From assembly GCA_013003715.1 (NCBI GenBank), contig JABDIN010000108.1, forward strand, positions 1-64,000: a stretch of 64,000 nt of DNA, given 5' to 3'. The DNA is from Desulfobacteraceae bacterium. GTDB lineage: Bacteria > Desulfobacterota > Desulfobacteria > Desulfobacterales > Desulfosarcinaceae. The number at the start of each line of letters is the position of its first letter. The stretch's first letter is position 1. The notes beneath the pieces were generated by a model, which ran no database searches, was not told where the DNA came from, and worked only from the letters and a program-made list of their open reading frames with translations. The position numbers and the translations under genes are program-made. Positions 1 to 9,181 of this stretch are shown piece by piece.

Positions 1-841
1 AATAATATTTCTCCCAAATCCGCGGTACGCCGTATCCCACAGTGGGGGAAACCTCCCTCATGTTATCGGTCACGGTGTCGGGTTTTTCCACAAAATTGAC
101 GATATACCCATAAGTGATATGGATAAAGACGCTGAAAAGGCGCTCAAATATGTGACAGAGCGGCAGGAACGACAACACCTCGTCGTCGGGAAAAATCGGA
201 TTGACAGCGGCAACGGCCGTGGCCATCCAGGTCACATTGCGGTGGGTCAGCATCGCCCCCTTTGGCAGACCGGTGGTACCGGAGGTGTATATCAGAACCG
301 CCACGTCGGATTCAGTGACCTGGCTCATCCGGTCTTCAACGCCGGACCGGCCCTGTACGATGAGCTTGTCTCCCATGTCCATCAGGTCATCAAAGGTCAT
401 GACCATGGGGTCGGCAAAATCATGAAGCCCCTCGGTGTCCCATACGATGATCTTTTTCAGGGCCGGTGTTGCATCGCGAAAGGAGAGCCATTTATCCAGT
501 TGTTCTTCATTCTCCACGAACAACACCCGGGCATCGGAATGTTCCACCACGAATTGCACCTGTCCGGCTGCGGATGTGGCATAAATGCCAACGGAAACCG
601 CACCCGCACATTGAATGGCCAAATCGGCAATCACCCACTGGGGGCAATTGTCGCCGATGATGGCCGCTTTTTCGCCAGGGGACAAGCCCATGGAAATCAA
701 GGCCTCGGCCACCCGAAGAATTCTGCGGTAGTAACCGGCCCAGGTGATATCGTGCCAAAGCCCATGGCGTTTTTCACGAAGGGCGACCTGGTGTTGGTAA
801 ACCTCTGCGGTTTTTTTGAGTATCCGGGGTGTCGTATTCAC
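1..841 (-). CDS. long-chain acyl-CoA synthetase (AMP-forming), 3' end cut by window
   Basis: Activates a carboxylic acid to its CoA thioester through an acyl-adenylate. The first 280 residues are visible; the C-terminal half lies outside the window. The adenylate-forming signature YTSGTTGLPKG is intact, with the usual following THRN and the FLPLCHIFER segment typical of FadD15-like long-chain acyl-CoA synthetases. The start is GTG: the codon two before it in frame is TGA, so no longer N-terminus is possible. It is the last gene of the liv-type importer operon, 102 bp after livF, which suggests that the imported compound is a carboxylic acid that is activated on entry. Chain-length preference cannot be read from the sequence. 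Confidence 0.9.
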   Translation of the reverse strand, partial: MNTTPRILKKTAEVYQHQVALREKRHGLWHDITWAGYYRRILRVAEALISMGLSPGEKAAIIGDNCPQWVIADLAIQCAGAVSVGIYATSAAGQVQFVVEHSDARVLFVENEEQLDKWLSFRDATPALKKIIVWDTEGLHDFADPMVMTFDDLMDMGDKLIVQGRSGVEDRMSQVTESDVAVLIYTSGTTGLPKGAMLTHRNVTWMATAVAAVNPIFPDDEVLSFLPLCHIFERLFSVFIHITYGYIVNFVEKPDTVTDNMREVSPTVGYGVPRIWEKYY

Positions 842-943
842 AATTCAATCAAAAGATCTGTTATAAACTGCTGACATGGTTAGTATGGCCTGTTCAGACC
901 CGGTTATCGCCACGCATTACCTGCTGCCGCTATACCTTACCCG

Positions 944-1711
944 CTAGCGCCACACCTTTTTCCGTTTCCAGCGCTGATATCCCTTGGACGAGGTGTCCGA
1001 CCGCACACCGAGGTAAAATTCCTGTACATTCTCATCATCCATCAGTTCCGCCGATGTTCCGGCAAGCACGAATCTGCCGTTTTCCATGATATACCCGGTA
1101 TCGGCAAGGGATAGGGCCATCTTCGCATTTTGCTCCACCAGTATGATCGTGACACCATCGGCATGAATGGTCTTGATGATACTGAAAATCTCTTTCACCA
1201 GAACCGGAGAGAGTCCCAGTGAAGGCTCGTCCAGGAGCATGAGTTTCGGCCGGCTCATGAGCGCCCGGCCGATGGCCAGCATCTGCTGTTCGCCACCGGA
1301 CAAGGTGCCGGCCCATTGATTGCGCCGTTTGCCCAGTATTGGAAAATACGTATAAACAGTGTTGATATCACCGTCGATCCGGTTTCGGTTTTTGCGGATA
1401 AATGCACCGGCCAGGAGGTTTTCACGGACCGTCAGTTCTTCAAACACTTCCCGGCCTTCGGGTACGAACGATATGCCCCTGCGCACGATCTCTTCCGTAT
1501 CTTTCCGGTCGATGGCCTCGCCGCAAAATTCGATGGTGCCCTTATCCGGCTGATCTTCGATAAGTCCCATGATCGTCTTCAGGAGCGTGGACTTACCCGC
1601 TCCGTTATTACCCAGAATAGCGGTGATGCTCTTTGCCTCCACACGCAGGGAAACACCGCGTACGGCGCAGATGAGATCATAATAAGTTTCTATATTTTTA
1701 ATGTTCAACAT
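944..1711 (-). CDS. livF: branched-chain amino acid-type ABC transporter ATP-binding protein LivF
   Basis: One of two ATPases that drive an HAAT-family importer at the inner face of the cytoplasmic membrane. 255 residues. Walker A is GNNGAGKST near residue 35, the ABC signature is LSGGEQQ, and Walker B is LMLLDEPSLGL. Length and motif spacing fit LivF. The C-terminus carries a basic tail (KGYQRWKRKK) longer than usual. It lies 16 bp after livG and upstream of the acyl-CoA synthetase. HAAT transporters also carry organic acids, aromatics and urea, so the substrate is open. Confidence 0.92.
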   Translation of the reverse strand: MLNIKNIETYYDLICAVRGVSLRVEAKSITAILGNNGAGKSTLLKTIMGLIEDQPDKGTIEFCGEAIDRKDTEEIVRRGISFVPEGREVFEELTVRENLLAGAFIRKNRNRIDGDINTVYTYFPILGKRRNQWAGTLSGGEQQMLAIGRALMSRPKLMLLDEPSLGLSPVLVKEIFSIIKTIHADGVTIILVEQNAKMALSLADTGYIMENGRFVLAGTSAELMDDENVQEFYLGVRSDTSSKGYQRWKRKKVWR

Positions 1712-1727
1712 GGTCTATGTGTGCGGG

Positions 1728-2498
1728 TCAATCCTCGCCTAAATAGGCTTTGAGAACATCCGGATGTCGCTGAACCATCTCCGGAACGCCTTCGGTGATG
1801 GTTTTGCCGAAATTGACGGCGAGAATACGATTCGAGATATCCATGACCATATTCATGTCGTGTTCGATAAGTACGATGGTTGTCCCTAAAATGTCCCGTA
1901 TATCGTGGATGTGGAAATAGAGATCCTGTTTTTCATCCGCGGTCATTCCGGCACAGGGTTCATCCAGCAGCAGCAAATCCGGTTCCACAGCCAGCGACCG
2001 CCCCAGTTCCACCAGTTTCCGGGTTCCGTAGGGCAGCATTCCCACGGGTTTGTCGCGGACGGCCTGAAGGTTGAGGAAATCGATAATTTCCTCAACCTTG
2101 CGGCGGTGTGTGATTTCCTCTTTTCCGGCAAAAGATCGCCGCCCCCACATGAAAATCCCGCGAAACAGACCGGTGCGCATGAACAGATGCCGCCCCAGGA
2201 GTATATTCTCCATCGTATTCAGGTGGACGAACAATTCAATATTCTGAAAGGTCCGGCCAATCCCCAATCGGGCGATCCTGTCGGGCTTTTCCGAATCAAT
2301 ACGCCGGTCGTTGAAGTGAATCCGGCCCTGGTCGGGACGGTATAACCCGCTGATGCAGTTGAACAGCGTGGTCTTCCCGGCCCCGTTGGGTCCGATAACG
2401 GCATATATCTCACCCTTATCGACCTCAAATGACACATCGGACAAGGCCGCCAATCCCCCAAACGAGAGCGACAGATTTTGTACCTGGAAAAAGGTCAT
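1728..2498 (-). CDS. livG: branched-chain amino acid-type ABC transporter ATP-binding protein LivG
   Basis: Second ATPase of the HAAT importer. 256 residues with Walker A GPNGAGKTT, a divergent signature region LPYGTRKLVELGRSLA (usual in LivG, which often lacks a canonical LSGGQ), and Walker B LLLLDEPCAGM. LivG-type proteins are distinguished from LivF by the longer helical region around residues 85-130, present here. The gap to the binding-protein gene is 105 bp and to livF 16 bp, so it is transcribed with them. Confidence 0.92.
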   Translation of the reverse strand: MTFFQVQNLSLSFGGLAALSDVSFEVDKGEIYAVIGPNGAGKTTLFNCISGLYRPDQGRIHFNDRRIDSEKPDRIARLGIGRTFQNIELFVHLNTMENILLGRHLFMRTGLFRGIFMWGRRSFAGKEEITHRRKVEEIIDFLNLQAVRDKPVGMLPYGTRKLVELGRSLAVEPDLLLLDEPCAGMTADEKQDLYFHIHDIRDILGTTIVLIEHDMNMVMDISNRILAVNFGKTITEGVPEMVQRHPDVLKAYLGED

Positions 2499-2603
2499 GT
2501 CATCAGTGGTTCAACCACCGTTTGTGTCAACCCTCCGATCCGGATAACCGGAGGGTGATTCCCATACGGTGAAATCGATAGCATCCATGTTCTCATATCA
2601 ACC

Positions 2604-3794
2604 TTAGATGTCCATCCAATCCGTTAGTTTTTTAGCTTTTCCGTCCTTTAAACATTGGATCAGAAAGGTCTGGCTGCCGCCCTGCCGGGATGACGGGTCA
2701 TTTGGATCAAAGGGCTTGAATGAAATTTTCGGACCGATCCCTTTGAAATCCCGCAATTTTTCAAGTTCTGCCACCAACCGGTCCCTTGTCAGGTCCTTAC
2801 CGCACCGTTTCATGGCCTCCACCATGGGTTCGACAAACAATATTCCGGCGTAATAAAACAATCCCCAGCGCTCATCTTTGGCTGCGAATGCGTCAAACGC
2901 CTCTTTTTTATACATTTTCATCAACGGATCATCGGCATCCGGCAACTCGCCAAAAGTGGCGCAGATCACCCCTTCCCAGAGCCCCTTGGAGATATGCATC
3001 ATCAACGGAAAATCCGAACAGGTGCTGGTGCTCATGAATTGCGGTGTGAATTGCATGGCCCGGCTGGTGCCGACAATCCTCACGGCATGGCTCACACTGG
3101 TCCACAACAGCACCATATCCGCCCCGGATTTTCGGAGTTGCATGACGTGGGATTTCATATCCGTGTCCTTGAGTTCCACCGGCATTTCCACTACGGTGTT
3201 CAAACCATGCGTTACCAGCTCTTCCCGGGCGCCTCGCAGTCCATTTTTACCATACTCATCATTCTGATAGACGATCGCTATCTTTGTTTTGCCCATCTCT
3301 TTGACCGCATAGCGGATAAGCGCCTTGGCTTCATTGTAATATAACGGGTATACGGGAAAGAGGTGTTTTCTCGGCGGTGTAATCCAATGCAATGACCCGG
3401 CGGCAGGCCCGATCCAGGGGATTTCCCGTTCAGTCAGGTAGTCGATGACGGCCAATCCCGGTGACGTTCCGACACCGCAGGCCCACGCAAATATACCCGT
3501 GCCTTCCTGCAACTCCTTAACACCGGCTTTTGTTTTGGCCGGATTATAGGCATCGTCAAACATGTGATAAACTATCTTGCGGCCGTTGATCCCGCCCTTG
3601 GCATTGATCATCTGAAAGTAGGCCCCCGTTCCCCTGGCCACAGACCCCCAGGCGGCTGCCGGGCCGGTTTGGGGCCCCCACTGACCGATATGTATTTCAG
3701 TATCCGTTATCCCTTCCTCAGCTAATGCGGTGTTGAACCCAAACATTAAACATACGGATAATACCAGACATCCCAGAACCGATTTGCTTTTCAT
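2604..3794 (-). CDS. periplasmic substrate-binding protein of HAAT ABC transporter (LivK-like)
   Basis: Captures the ligand in the periplasm for LivHM. 396 residues from the chosen ATG, which follows a GGGAGG ribosome site and opens a clear signal peptide ending FNTALA, with likely cleavage before EEGITD. It is not a lipoprotein: no lipobox is present. The mature protein starts like Peripla_BP_6 proteins (EIHIGQWGPQTGPAA) and has the two-lobe type I fold sequence pattern throughout. A longer open frame exists upstream but lacks a ribosome site. Ligand unknown; the downstream acyl-CoA synthetase hints at a carboxylate. Confidence 0.9.
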   Translation of the reverse strand: MKSKSVLGCLVLSVCLMFGFNTALAEEGITDTEIHIGQWGPQTGPAAAWGSVARGTGAYFQMINAKGGINGRKIVYHMFDDAYNPAKTKAGVKELQEGTGIFAWACGVGTSPGLAVIDYLTEREIPWIGPAAGSLHWITPPRKHLFPVYPLYYNEAKALIRYAVKEMGKTKIAIVYQNDEYGKNGLRGAREELVTHGLNTVVEMPVELKDTDMKSHVMQLRKSGADMVLLWTSVSHAVRIVGTSRAMQFTPQFMSTSTCSDFPLMMHISKGLWEGVICATFGELPDADDPLMKMYKKEAFDAFAAKDERWGLFYYAGILFVEPMVEAMKRCGKDLTRDRLVAELEKLRDFKGIGPKISFKPFDPNDPSSRQGGSQTFLIQCLKDGKAKKLTDWMDI

Positions 3795-3887
3795 GTGTCC
3801 TCCCTTTTTTGACCATTGATCATTCTTTATCTCACCAGACCGCGGAAACAAATGGACACCGCCAGCCTATTTACATGTTAAAACCAC

Positions 3888-4763
3888 CTATACCTTCTTC
3901 ACGTAGTGCCTAGCAAACAATCCGCTGGGCTTGATGCAGAGAATGATCACAATGATTGCAAATGCCACAACGGCCTTGAACTCAATGGAGATATACGTTC
4001 CGAAAATATTTTCGATGATACCCAGCAGAAAGGCGCCGGAGACTGCACCGGGCAGTGAGGTCATCCCCCCCATCACGGCCGCCGCAAACCCCTTGAGCAA
4101 AGGATCCCACATCATGTACGGGTGCATAAGCGTGGGGGCGATGAGAAGCCCGGCAATGGCGCCCACCACGGAGGAGAGCCCCCATGTAAGGTTTAATACC
4201 CGGTTGGCACGGATGCCCATCAACCTCGCTGCCATGGTGTTTTGCTGGGTGGCCTTCATGGCCAATCCCATTTTGGAAAACCTCAGCAGCAGGTACAAGG
4301 CGGCCATGATCGCCAAAACCACAAAAACAGTAACCAGCTCAAGCGTACTGATGAAAATATTGCCGATGGCCATGCTATCATACGGAGAAATGGGAAAAGG
4401 CATGGTTTTCTGGTCCGCGCCGAATTTCCAGGAGACCAGGCCCAGCAATATCATCTCCAATCCGATGGTGATGACGATCATGCTCAGAATATTCGGTGTT
4501 TTGGCCCGCCGCAGCACCAGAAATTCCAGGAAACACCCCAGCAGAAAAGCAAACGATAGTGCGCATGGCAGGGCAAGGAAAAAGGATAATCCGAAGCTTT
4601 CCATGATCATGTAGGCAAAGAACGAGGCGGCCAGCGCCAATTCGCCCTGGGCGAAATTCGGTACTTCCGATGTTTTATAGATCAGCACCATGGCAAGCCC
4701 CATCAACGCATACGAACTTCCGGCGGCAATCCCGCTGACTATGGTCTGGATGAAATCAATCAT
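3888..4763 (-). CDS. livH: HAAT ABC transporter permease LivH
   Basis: Inner-membrane permease, 291 residues, strongly hydrophobic with about eight membrane spans. The beginning (IDFIQTIVSGIAAGSSYALMG) and the coupling segment with MGIRANRVLNLTWGLSS fit LivH. A TTG-initiated start 15 bases upstream (4778) sits only three bases after a GGAG and cannot be excluded; the ATG is preferred because homologues begin at this point. It lies between livM and the binding-protein gene. Confidence 0.9.
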   Translation of the reverse strand: MIDFIQTIVSGIAAGSSYALMGLAMVLIYKTSEVPNFAQGELALAASFFAYMIMESFGLSFFLALPCALSFAFLLGCFLEFLVLRRAKTPNILSMIVITIGLEMILLGLVSWKFGADQKTMPFPISPYDSMAIGNIFISTLELVTVFVVLAIMAALYLLLRFSKMGLAMKATQQNTMAARLMGIRANRVLNLTWGLSSVVGAIAGLLIAPTLMHPYMMWDPLLKGFAAAVMGGMTSLPGAVSGAFLLGIIENIFGTYISIEFKAVVAFAIIVIILCIKPSGLFARHYVKKV

Positions 4764-4799
4764 GTGCAGTCCACACAAATTCTCCGTATTTTGAAACGG

Positions 4800-5849
4800 T
4801 TAAAACGGCCATGTTTTCCAATATTTTTTCACTCGAATCCACAGGCCGAAAAGCCCGAGTGGTTCCAGGGTCATGATGAGAATCATAATCAATCCGAACA
4901 CGATGAATTGAATGTTCGACACACCGGTGATTGAAAAATACGTCTTGGAAATGGATTCGAGCCAAGCGCCAATGTACGGCAGGTTGAGAATATTTCTCAA
5001 CTGGAGATCCATCCAGCTCAACAGACAGGCCCCTGTAATCGCTCCCATCATGGAACCGACCCCCCCGACAACACACATGGCCAGAAACATGATGGACATC
5101 ATCAGGGTGAAGATTTCAGGCTCGATGAACCGGAGCACAAAAGCGTACAGCCCCCCGGCGATACCCGCATAAAAAGCACTGACGGCAAATGCCAGCGTTT
5201 TGTACAGGACCACATTCACCCCGATGGTCTGTGCGGCGATATCAGCATCCCGGATGGCGATGAACGCTCGCCCCACTCTTGTTTTCACTATGTTTCGCGC
5301 GGCAAGGGCAAGGCTGATGGTGATCACCATCAGCAGGTAATAGAATTCGATATCCGTATCCAGGCGCCAGCTGCCGATGGTTAAATCCGGTGCGTGGAGC
5401 CCTTCACGTCCACCGAAGATTTCCAGCCGGCCGATAACCTGGGTGATGGTGAGGCCGAACCCCAATGTGGCAATGGCCAGGTATGGACCTTCCAGACGCA
5501 GGGCGGGCAGTCCCAGTAAAAATCCGAAACCGGCCGTGATCAGCGCCGCCAGGGGCAGGGCGACGATGAACGGCAGGTGCAACTTCACCATAAGCATCAG
5601 GGTGCCATAGGCACCGATGGCGAAGAATCCGGCATGCCCCAATGAAATCTGTCCGGTATACCCGACCAGCAGGTTCAATCCAAGAACCACAATGACATTG
5701 ATGGCCATGTAATTGGCCACATAGACATAATAGTTTTTAACAACAAGGGGTAGAAGAAACAATCCGGTGAGAAGGGTCAGGAACCAGAACAGAACCACCC
5801 CTGAGGTGAACATCTGAACATCTTCATAGTAGTTCCGCTTCATTTTCAT
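4800..5849 (-). CDS. livM: HAAT ABC transporter permease LivM
   Basis: Second permease subunit, about 349 residues. It contains the typical LivM segment LNLLVGYTGQISLGHAGFF near residue 65 and the cytoplasmic loop GREGLHAPDLTIG. It is the first gene of the operon. The start is uncertain: ATG codons lie at 5849 and 5843 and a TTG at 5870; none has a strong ribosome site, and 5849 follows a weak GGAT. The encoded N-terminus is basic (MKMKRNYYED) before the first span. Confidence 0.9.
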   Translation of the reverse strand: MKMKRNYYEDVQMFTSGVVLFWFLTLLTGLFLLPLVVKNYYVYVANYMAINVIVVLGLNLLVGYTGQISLGHAGFFAIGAYGTLMLMVKLHLPFIVALPLAALITAGFGFLLGLPALRLEGPYLAIATLGFGLTITQVIGRLEIFGGREGLHAPDLTIGSWRLDTDIEFYYLLMVITISLALAARNIVKTRVGRAFIAIRDADIAAQTIGVNVVLYKTLAFAVSAFYAGIAGGLYAFVLRFIEPEIFTLMMSIMFLAMCVVGGVGSMMGAITGACLLSWMDLQLRNILNLPYIGAWLESISKTYFSITGVSNIQFIVFGLIMILIMTLEPLGLFGLWIRVKKYWKTWPF

Positions 5850-5922
5850 GCGCCGGATCCAATTGTGCAACGGATAGAAGAAAACGTCAGGGGGAATAAG
5901 ACTGCCCGATATCGAAAGCTAT

Positions 5923-5949
5923 TGAATACAATTTATTTTATAAAGTCAA
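5923..5949 (-). promoter_or_regulatory. possible sigma-70 promoter for the liv operon
   Basis: On the minus strand a TTGACT box (5949-5944) is followed after 15 bases by TATTCA (5928-5923) in an AT-rich stretch upstream of livM. The spacing is shorter than ideal. The same TATTCA hexamer is seen in the better aprBA promoter candidate. Confidence 0.35.
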
Positions 5950-5992
5950 ATTTAATTGTTGTGATAACAGCAGAAACGGCAATAAAAATGGA

Positions 5993-6529
5993 TCACCGGG
6001 ATTTCGTCCCTTCAAGGGCTTCATGGACGCGGCCTGCATTTTTGCGGATATAATCACGGACCTCGCTGTCCAGGCCTTCGGTATCCGCGAGGATGTTTCG
6101 AACGGATGCCAGGTCCATTTTGCAGAGCGAATAAAGCGTCCCGGTGTTGATGTCCGCCCAGTGCTCAATGATCACCGCACTGCGCAGGGTGTTCTTTGAA
6201 TGCGACAACAAGGCCTGCCCTATCCGCTGCCGTTCCTCACCACCGGCGGCGGTATAACCCCGGGACAAGGTTAATACATATGTTTCCAGTATTTCAGCCA
6301 CCTCGGCCCTGGCCCGATTATCCGCCGTAGTGCGCAGCAGTGATTGGTTTTTAATGCCGGATGCCCGCCCGACACCATGAAAAGCCTTGTCCCCAAATGC
6401 AGCAACGGCGCCGCTGCCCTTGTAAACCCACGCCGGGGTTATACTATTTGATGAAACCGCGCATCCGATGGCCAAGGCACCAGTGGCGATAACAACGAGC
6501 ATCAGTAAAGTATATTGTTTTCCGATCAT
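5993..6529 (-). CDS. LPP20-family-like outer-membrane lipoprotein
   Basis: 178 residues with a lipoprotein signal: an 18-residue hydrophobic stretch ending LAIGC, the Cys being the lipid site. The mature start TPAWVYKGSGAVAAFG, followed by GVGRASG and a helical region rich in Ala/Arg/Glu (NRARAEVAEILETYV), matches the layout of LPP20/FlgO-like lipoproteins. A good AGGAGA site precedes the ATG. It is transcribed toward the liv operon but separated from it by a probable promoter. The cellular role of these lipoproteins is poorly known; some are linked to the flagellar outer-membrane region. Confidence 0.7.
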   Translation of the reverse strand: MIGKQYTLLMLVVIATGALAIGCAVSSNSITPAWVYKGSGAVAAFGDKAFHGVGRASGIKNQSLLRTTADNRARAEVAEILETYVLTLSRGYTAAGGEERQRIGQALLSHSKNTLRSAVIIEHWADINTGTLYSLCKMDLASVRNILADTEGLDSEVRDYIRKNAGRVHEALEGTKSR

Positions 6530-6877
6530 ATGTGTCTCCTGTTTACCATTGTGATATTGATTCCGTAATCAGTTTAAATCAGTGCCGGACACATTTCAAC
6601 CGGCAATGCCGCGTGCGGAAAAAATCAGGGGGTACAATCCGCATCGTGGCCATACACCACCCGATGTATCATTGGACCGGGCACAGCCATCCGGAATTAT
6701 TAATCCGGCAACTAAATAGGTAAAGTGATGTATCGCTAATTCGCGTAATGAGTTTCCGGCGGAACGTACTGCGGACAAGCCTTCTTGCAGCCACCGCCTC
6801 CCATAAACCAGACATACGCGTTTTGCATATTTATCCGCCGGAGCAATAAATCACATCATTCATAGAAGGTCGATTGG
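6530..6877. other. gene-free stretch between methyltransferase and lipoprotein genes
   Basis: About 350 bp without a credible frame on either strand. It must hold the promoter of the lipoprotein gene, but no clear -35/-10 pair stands out. No repeat or RNA structure was recognised. Confidence 0.5.
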
Positions 6878-7693
6878 TTATGTCGAGGCAGAGACGACCA
6901 AGGCTTCCATCGGCGCGGCAAGGCCATGATCATCAATATAGTTGGAGATGGATTTTTTGATGACCCGAAACATCTCCTCACGTTTTGACGCGCCCAACGC
7001 CAGGATATCATGAGCAAACGGAGAAGCAAGGAAACCGCCGACCAGAAAATCCTCAAAAGGGGAATAGCGCATTTGTTTGATCGTTAAACGTATGTCAATC
7101 TCCTTGAAACTTGCGTTTTCAAGGAGATCCCTCAGCTGTGTTGAATCACCTAAGGTAAAAGCGGATGCGAGCTGGGCTGCCGCTTCCATGTTCACATATT
7201 GTTCCAGTGCATGGTGCAGTACGCGGTAAAAAGGGAAATATGCCAAGGGACGCCAAACACTAAAAACAAAACGCCCCTGGTCTACAAGCACACGATTTAT
7301 CTCGTTGAGCGCCCTGGGCCGGTCAGAGAAATATTGCAGGCCCTGTTGGCAGAACACGACATCAAAATTGTCATCAGGGAAAGGCATATCAGACACATCA
7401 CCATGCCGCCACTCGATGGCCGAGCCGTTCGGTGGGCATATTTCACGGGCCTTTTCCAAAACAGTCTCGTTTACATCCATCCCGGTTATTCGGCCGGATC
7501 CGCCCATTTCTTTTAAAGCGTAGCGGGAGACGATACCCGTACCACATCCGACGTCGAGTATTCTATCACCATTTCGCAAATCAGCCCTATTTACAAGATC
7601 CGCCGCCCAGGCACCGCTGAAAGCAGGAACGATATACGTCTCGTATGCTTCCGGACCATCTCCACATAATTGCCAACCACTTTTTTCCGTCAT
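6878..7693 (-). CDS. class I SAM-dependent methyltransferase (UbiE/MenG-like fold)
   Basis: 271 residues. Motif I is ILDVGCGTGIVSRYA near residue 46, followed by the acidic motif (GMDVNE), the motif with DMPFPDDNFDVVFCQQGLQ, and the post-motif EINRVLVDQGRFVFSVWRP. These place it in the Methyltransf_11/UbiE group acting on small molecules. It is monocistronic, with no neighbours that name a substrate. Quinone or cofactor methylation is possible but not shown. Confidence 0.8.
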   Translation of the reverse strand: MTEKSGWQLCGDGPEAYETYIVPAFSGAWAADLVNRADLRNGDRILDVGCGTGIVSRYALKEMGGSGRITGMDVNETVLEKAREICPPNGSAIEWRHGDVSDMPFPDDNFDVVFCQQGLQYFSDRPRALNEINRVLVDQGRFVFSVWRPLAYFPFYRVLHHALEQYVNMEAAAQLASAFTLGDSTQLRDLLENASFKEIDIRLTIKQMRYSPFEDFLVGGFLASPFAHDILALGASKREEMFRVIKKSISNYIDDHGLAAPMEALVVSAST

Positions 7694-7734
7694 GATTTTC
7701 CCGTCATTTTCCTGTGAAACGATAGTATTTATTA

Positions 7735-7947
7735 CTACAGAAGATCAAAAACAAGGGAAACCACAAAACCGTATCCCTCCAGCATGATGAGTATTGCCGG
7801 ACCAATGATAAAAAACCATAACATAAAGCATACGGCGAGAATAGTGATGGCATTGCTCTCGTACGTCTCATTGCAATTTGGACAAGTGCGCCTGATCCCG
7901 AAAACGGGTATCGGTTTTTTACAATTTGGGCATTCCGGCGCTCCCAT
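7735..7947 (-). CDS. small zinc-ribbon membrane protein
   Basis: About 70 residues. The N-terminus holds two CxxC knuckles (ECPNCKKP and RTCPNCNETY) forming a zinc ribbon, followed by two predicted membrane spans (residues 35-53 and 55-68). ATG at 7947 follows an AAAGG site at suitable distance; the codon before it is an in-frame TTG. Function unknown. It sits 41 bp upstream of the methyltransferase gene on the same strand and may be co-transcribed with it. Confidence 0.65.
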   Translation of the reverse strand: MGAPECPNCKKPIPVFGIRRTCPNCNETYESNAITILAVCFMLWFFIIGPAILIMLEGYGFVVSLVFDLL

Positions 7948-7950
7948 CAA

Positions 7951-8370
7951 ATGGTTGACCTTTATAAAAGTTGAAAGATTTGAGGGTGTGGGGAGTTTTT
8001 AAATTTGAATCAGAGGGCAAGCGGGTTGGGTGATTTTTCAGCACGCTTGTGCATTGTTTGAATGCTTTAGGAATCGTTGGTAAAAAACAGGGCAATAGAG
8101 ACATGTTCATTTGCAAATGTGGCCCCTATATTCCCTAAATATTTGTGTATTTTTAAAACTACTGTTTTTTACTTACGAGTCCTTAAGCATGAGTTTGCAC
8201 AACGGATGAAAAATTATCCAGCTCGCGGCTCAATTGGAAAAGCTCCCCGACCCTTCAGATACTTAGCGCACACGTTGATCAGTAGGCATGGATCGTCATC
8301 GGTACCTAATCCGGTTCAAGACCAAACTTATGCAAATTTAACGGATAGCTTTACTACTCACAACCTATTT
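7951..8370. other. gene-free stretch upstream of the zinc-ribbon gene
   Basis: About 420 bp, AT-richer than the flanks. A 110-codon frame on the plus strand (8077-8409) has no ribosome site, no recognisable domain, and runs into the pentapeptide gene antisense, so it is not called. No terminator or repeat was recognised. Confidence 0.5.
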
Positions 8371-9012
8371 TCATGGTTCAACAACAAGACCAATGAGTCG
8401 TGCGAGTGATACGGCCTGAATCGGCGAGACGATTGCACCACGTATATTTTCCATCCTTACCCCGATATCCTCAATCTCGCAACTCCTCAGATCAATTCCC
8501 CGCAAGTGGATTCCGTAGAGTTGGGCCTTTTGTAAATTCGAGTGTAAAAATTCAATGCTTATAAATTCGGAATTATGGAAATTGGCCTCACTTAAGTCGC
8601 ATTCTCTGACGGATACCTTGGTCAGATTTGCCCATTGAATCCGGGCATAGCGTCCATTGCACGCTTCAATCGATACATTGTTCAGACCCGATTCACTGAG
8701 GTCGATTCCGATAATCTTGGAGTTGACGATTTCAACCCTTTGCAGAATGGCGCCATGAAAATTTACATTTGACAGATCACAGTTTTCAAATCTGACATCG
8801 GTCAGGTTGAGTGATTTAAAAACGACCTCGTTGAAGATCACATTTTTAAATACGACCTGTTTGAATTCGACATGCTCTGCGACTTGATTTTCAATACTGC
8901 CATCACGGATGATACATGATGTTATAAAATCTTCGTTTTCGACGGGGGTGTTGAATATATCATACGCTTCCAAACGGGAAGGAAGTTTTATCTTTTCTAT
9001 TTTAAAGGCCAT
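8371..9012 (-). CDS. pentapeptide-repeat protein
   Basis: 213 residues built mainly of A(D/N)LXX-type five-residue repeats from about residue 45 to 175 (for example FKSLNLTDVRFENCDLSNVN, SEANFHNSEF), which fold as a right-handed quadrilateral beta-helix. The C-terminal cap GAIVSPIQAVSLARLIGL is common to a family of bacterial pentapeptide proteins. A GGAG site precedes the ATG. Some relatives (Qnr, MfpA) mimic DNA and bind gyrase, but no residue here shows that role. Monocistronic. Confidence 0.8.
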   Translation of the reverse strand: MAFKIEKIKLPSRLEAYDIFNTPVENEDFITSCIIRDGSIENQVAEHVEFKQVVFKNVIFNEVVFKSLNLTDVRFENCDLSNVNFHGAILQRVEIVNSKIIGIDLSESGLNNVSIEACNGRYARIQWANLTKVSVRECDLSEANFHNSEFISIEFLHSNLQKAQLYGIHLRGIDLRSCEIEDIGVRMENIRGAIVSPIQAVSLARLIGLVVEP

Positions 9013-9070
9013 ACATGTTCTCCAACATGTTGATATTTATATGCGGTATTATCCGGTTCATTTGAATTGT

Positions 9071-9099
9071 TTGACATTTTATAAACACCAACGCATTAT
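9071..9099 (+). promoter_or_regulatory. possible promoter of the decayed ATPase gene
   Basis: TTGACA (9071-9076), 17-base spacer, CATTAT (9094-9099). It points toward the DUF4143 ATPase pseudogene that begins about 80 bp downstream and may be its original promoter. Confidence 0.4.
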
Positions 9100-9181
9100 C
9101 CATGCAAATCAGAAAGGAAGTTTTGTGATATGCATGGTTATGTCCGAAGGGAGATAGAAAAAAAAATTACACAATGCACTT

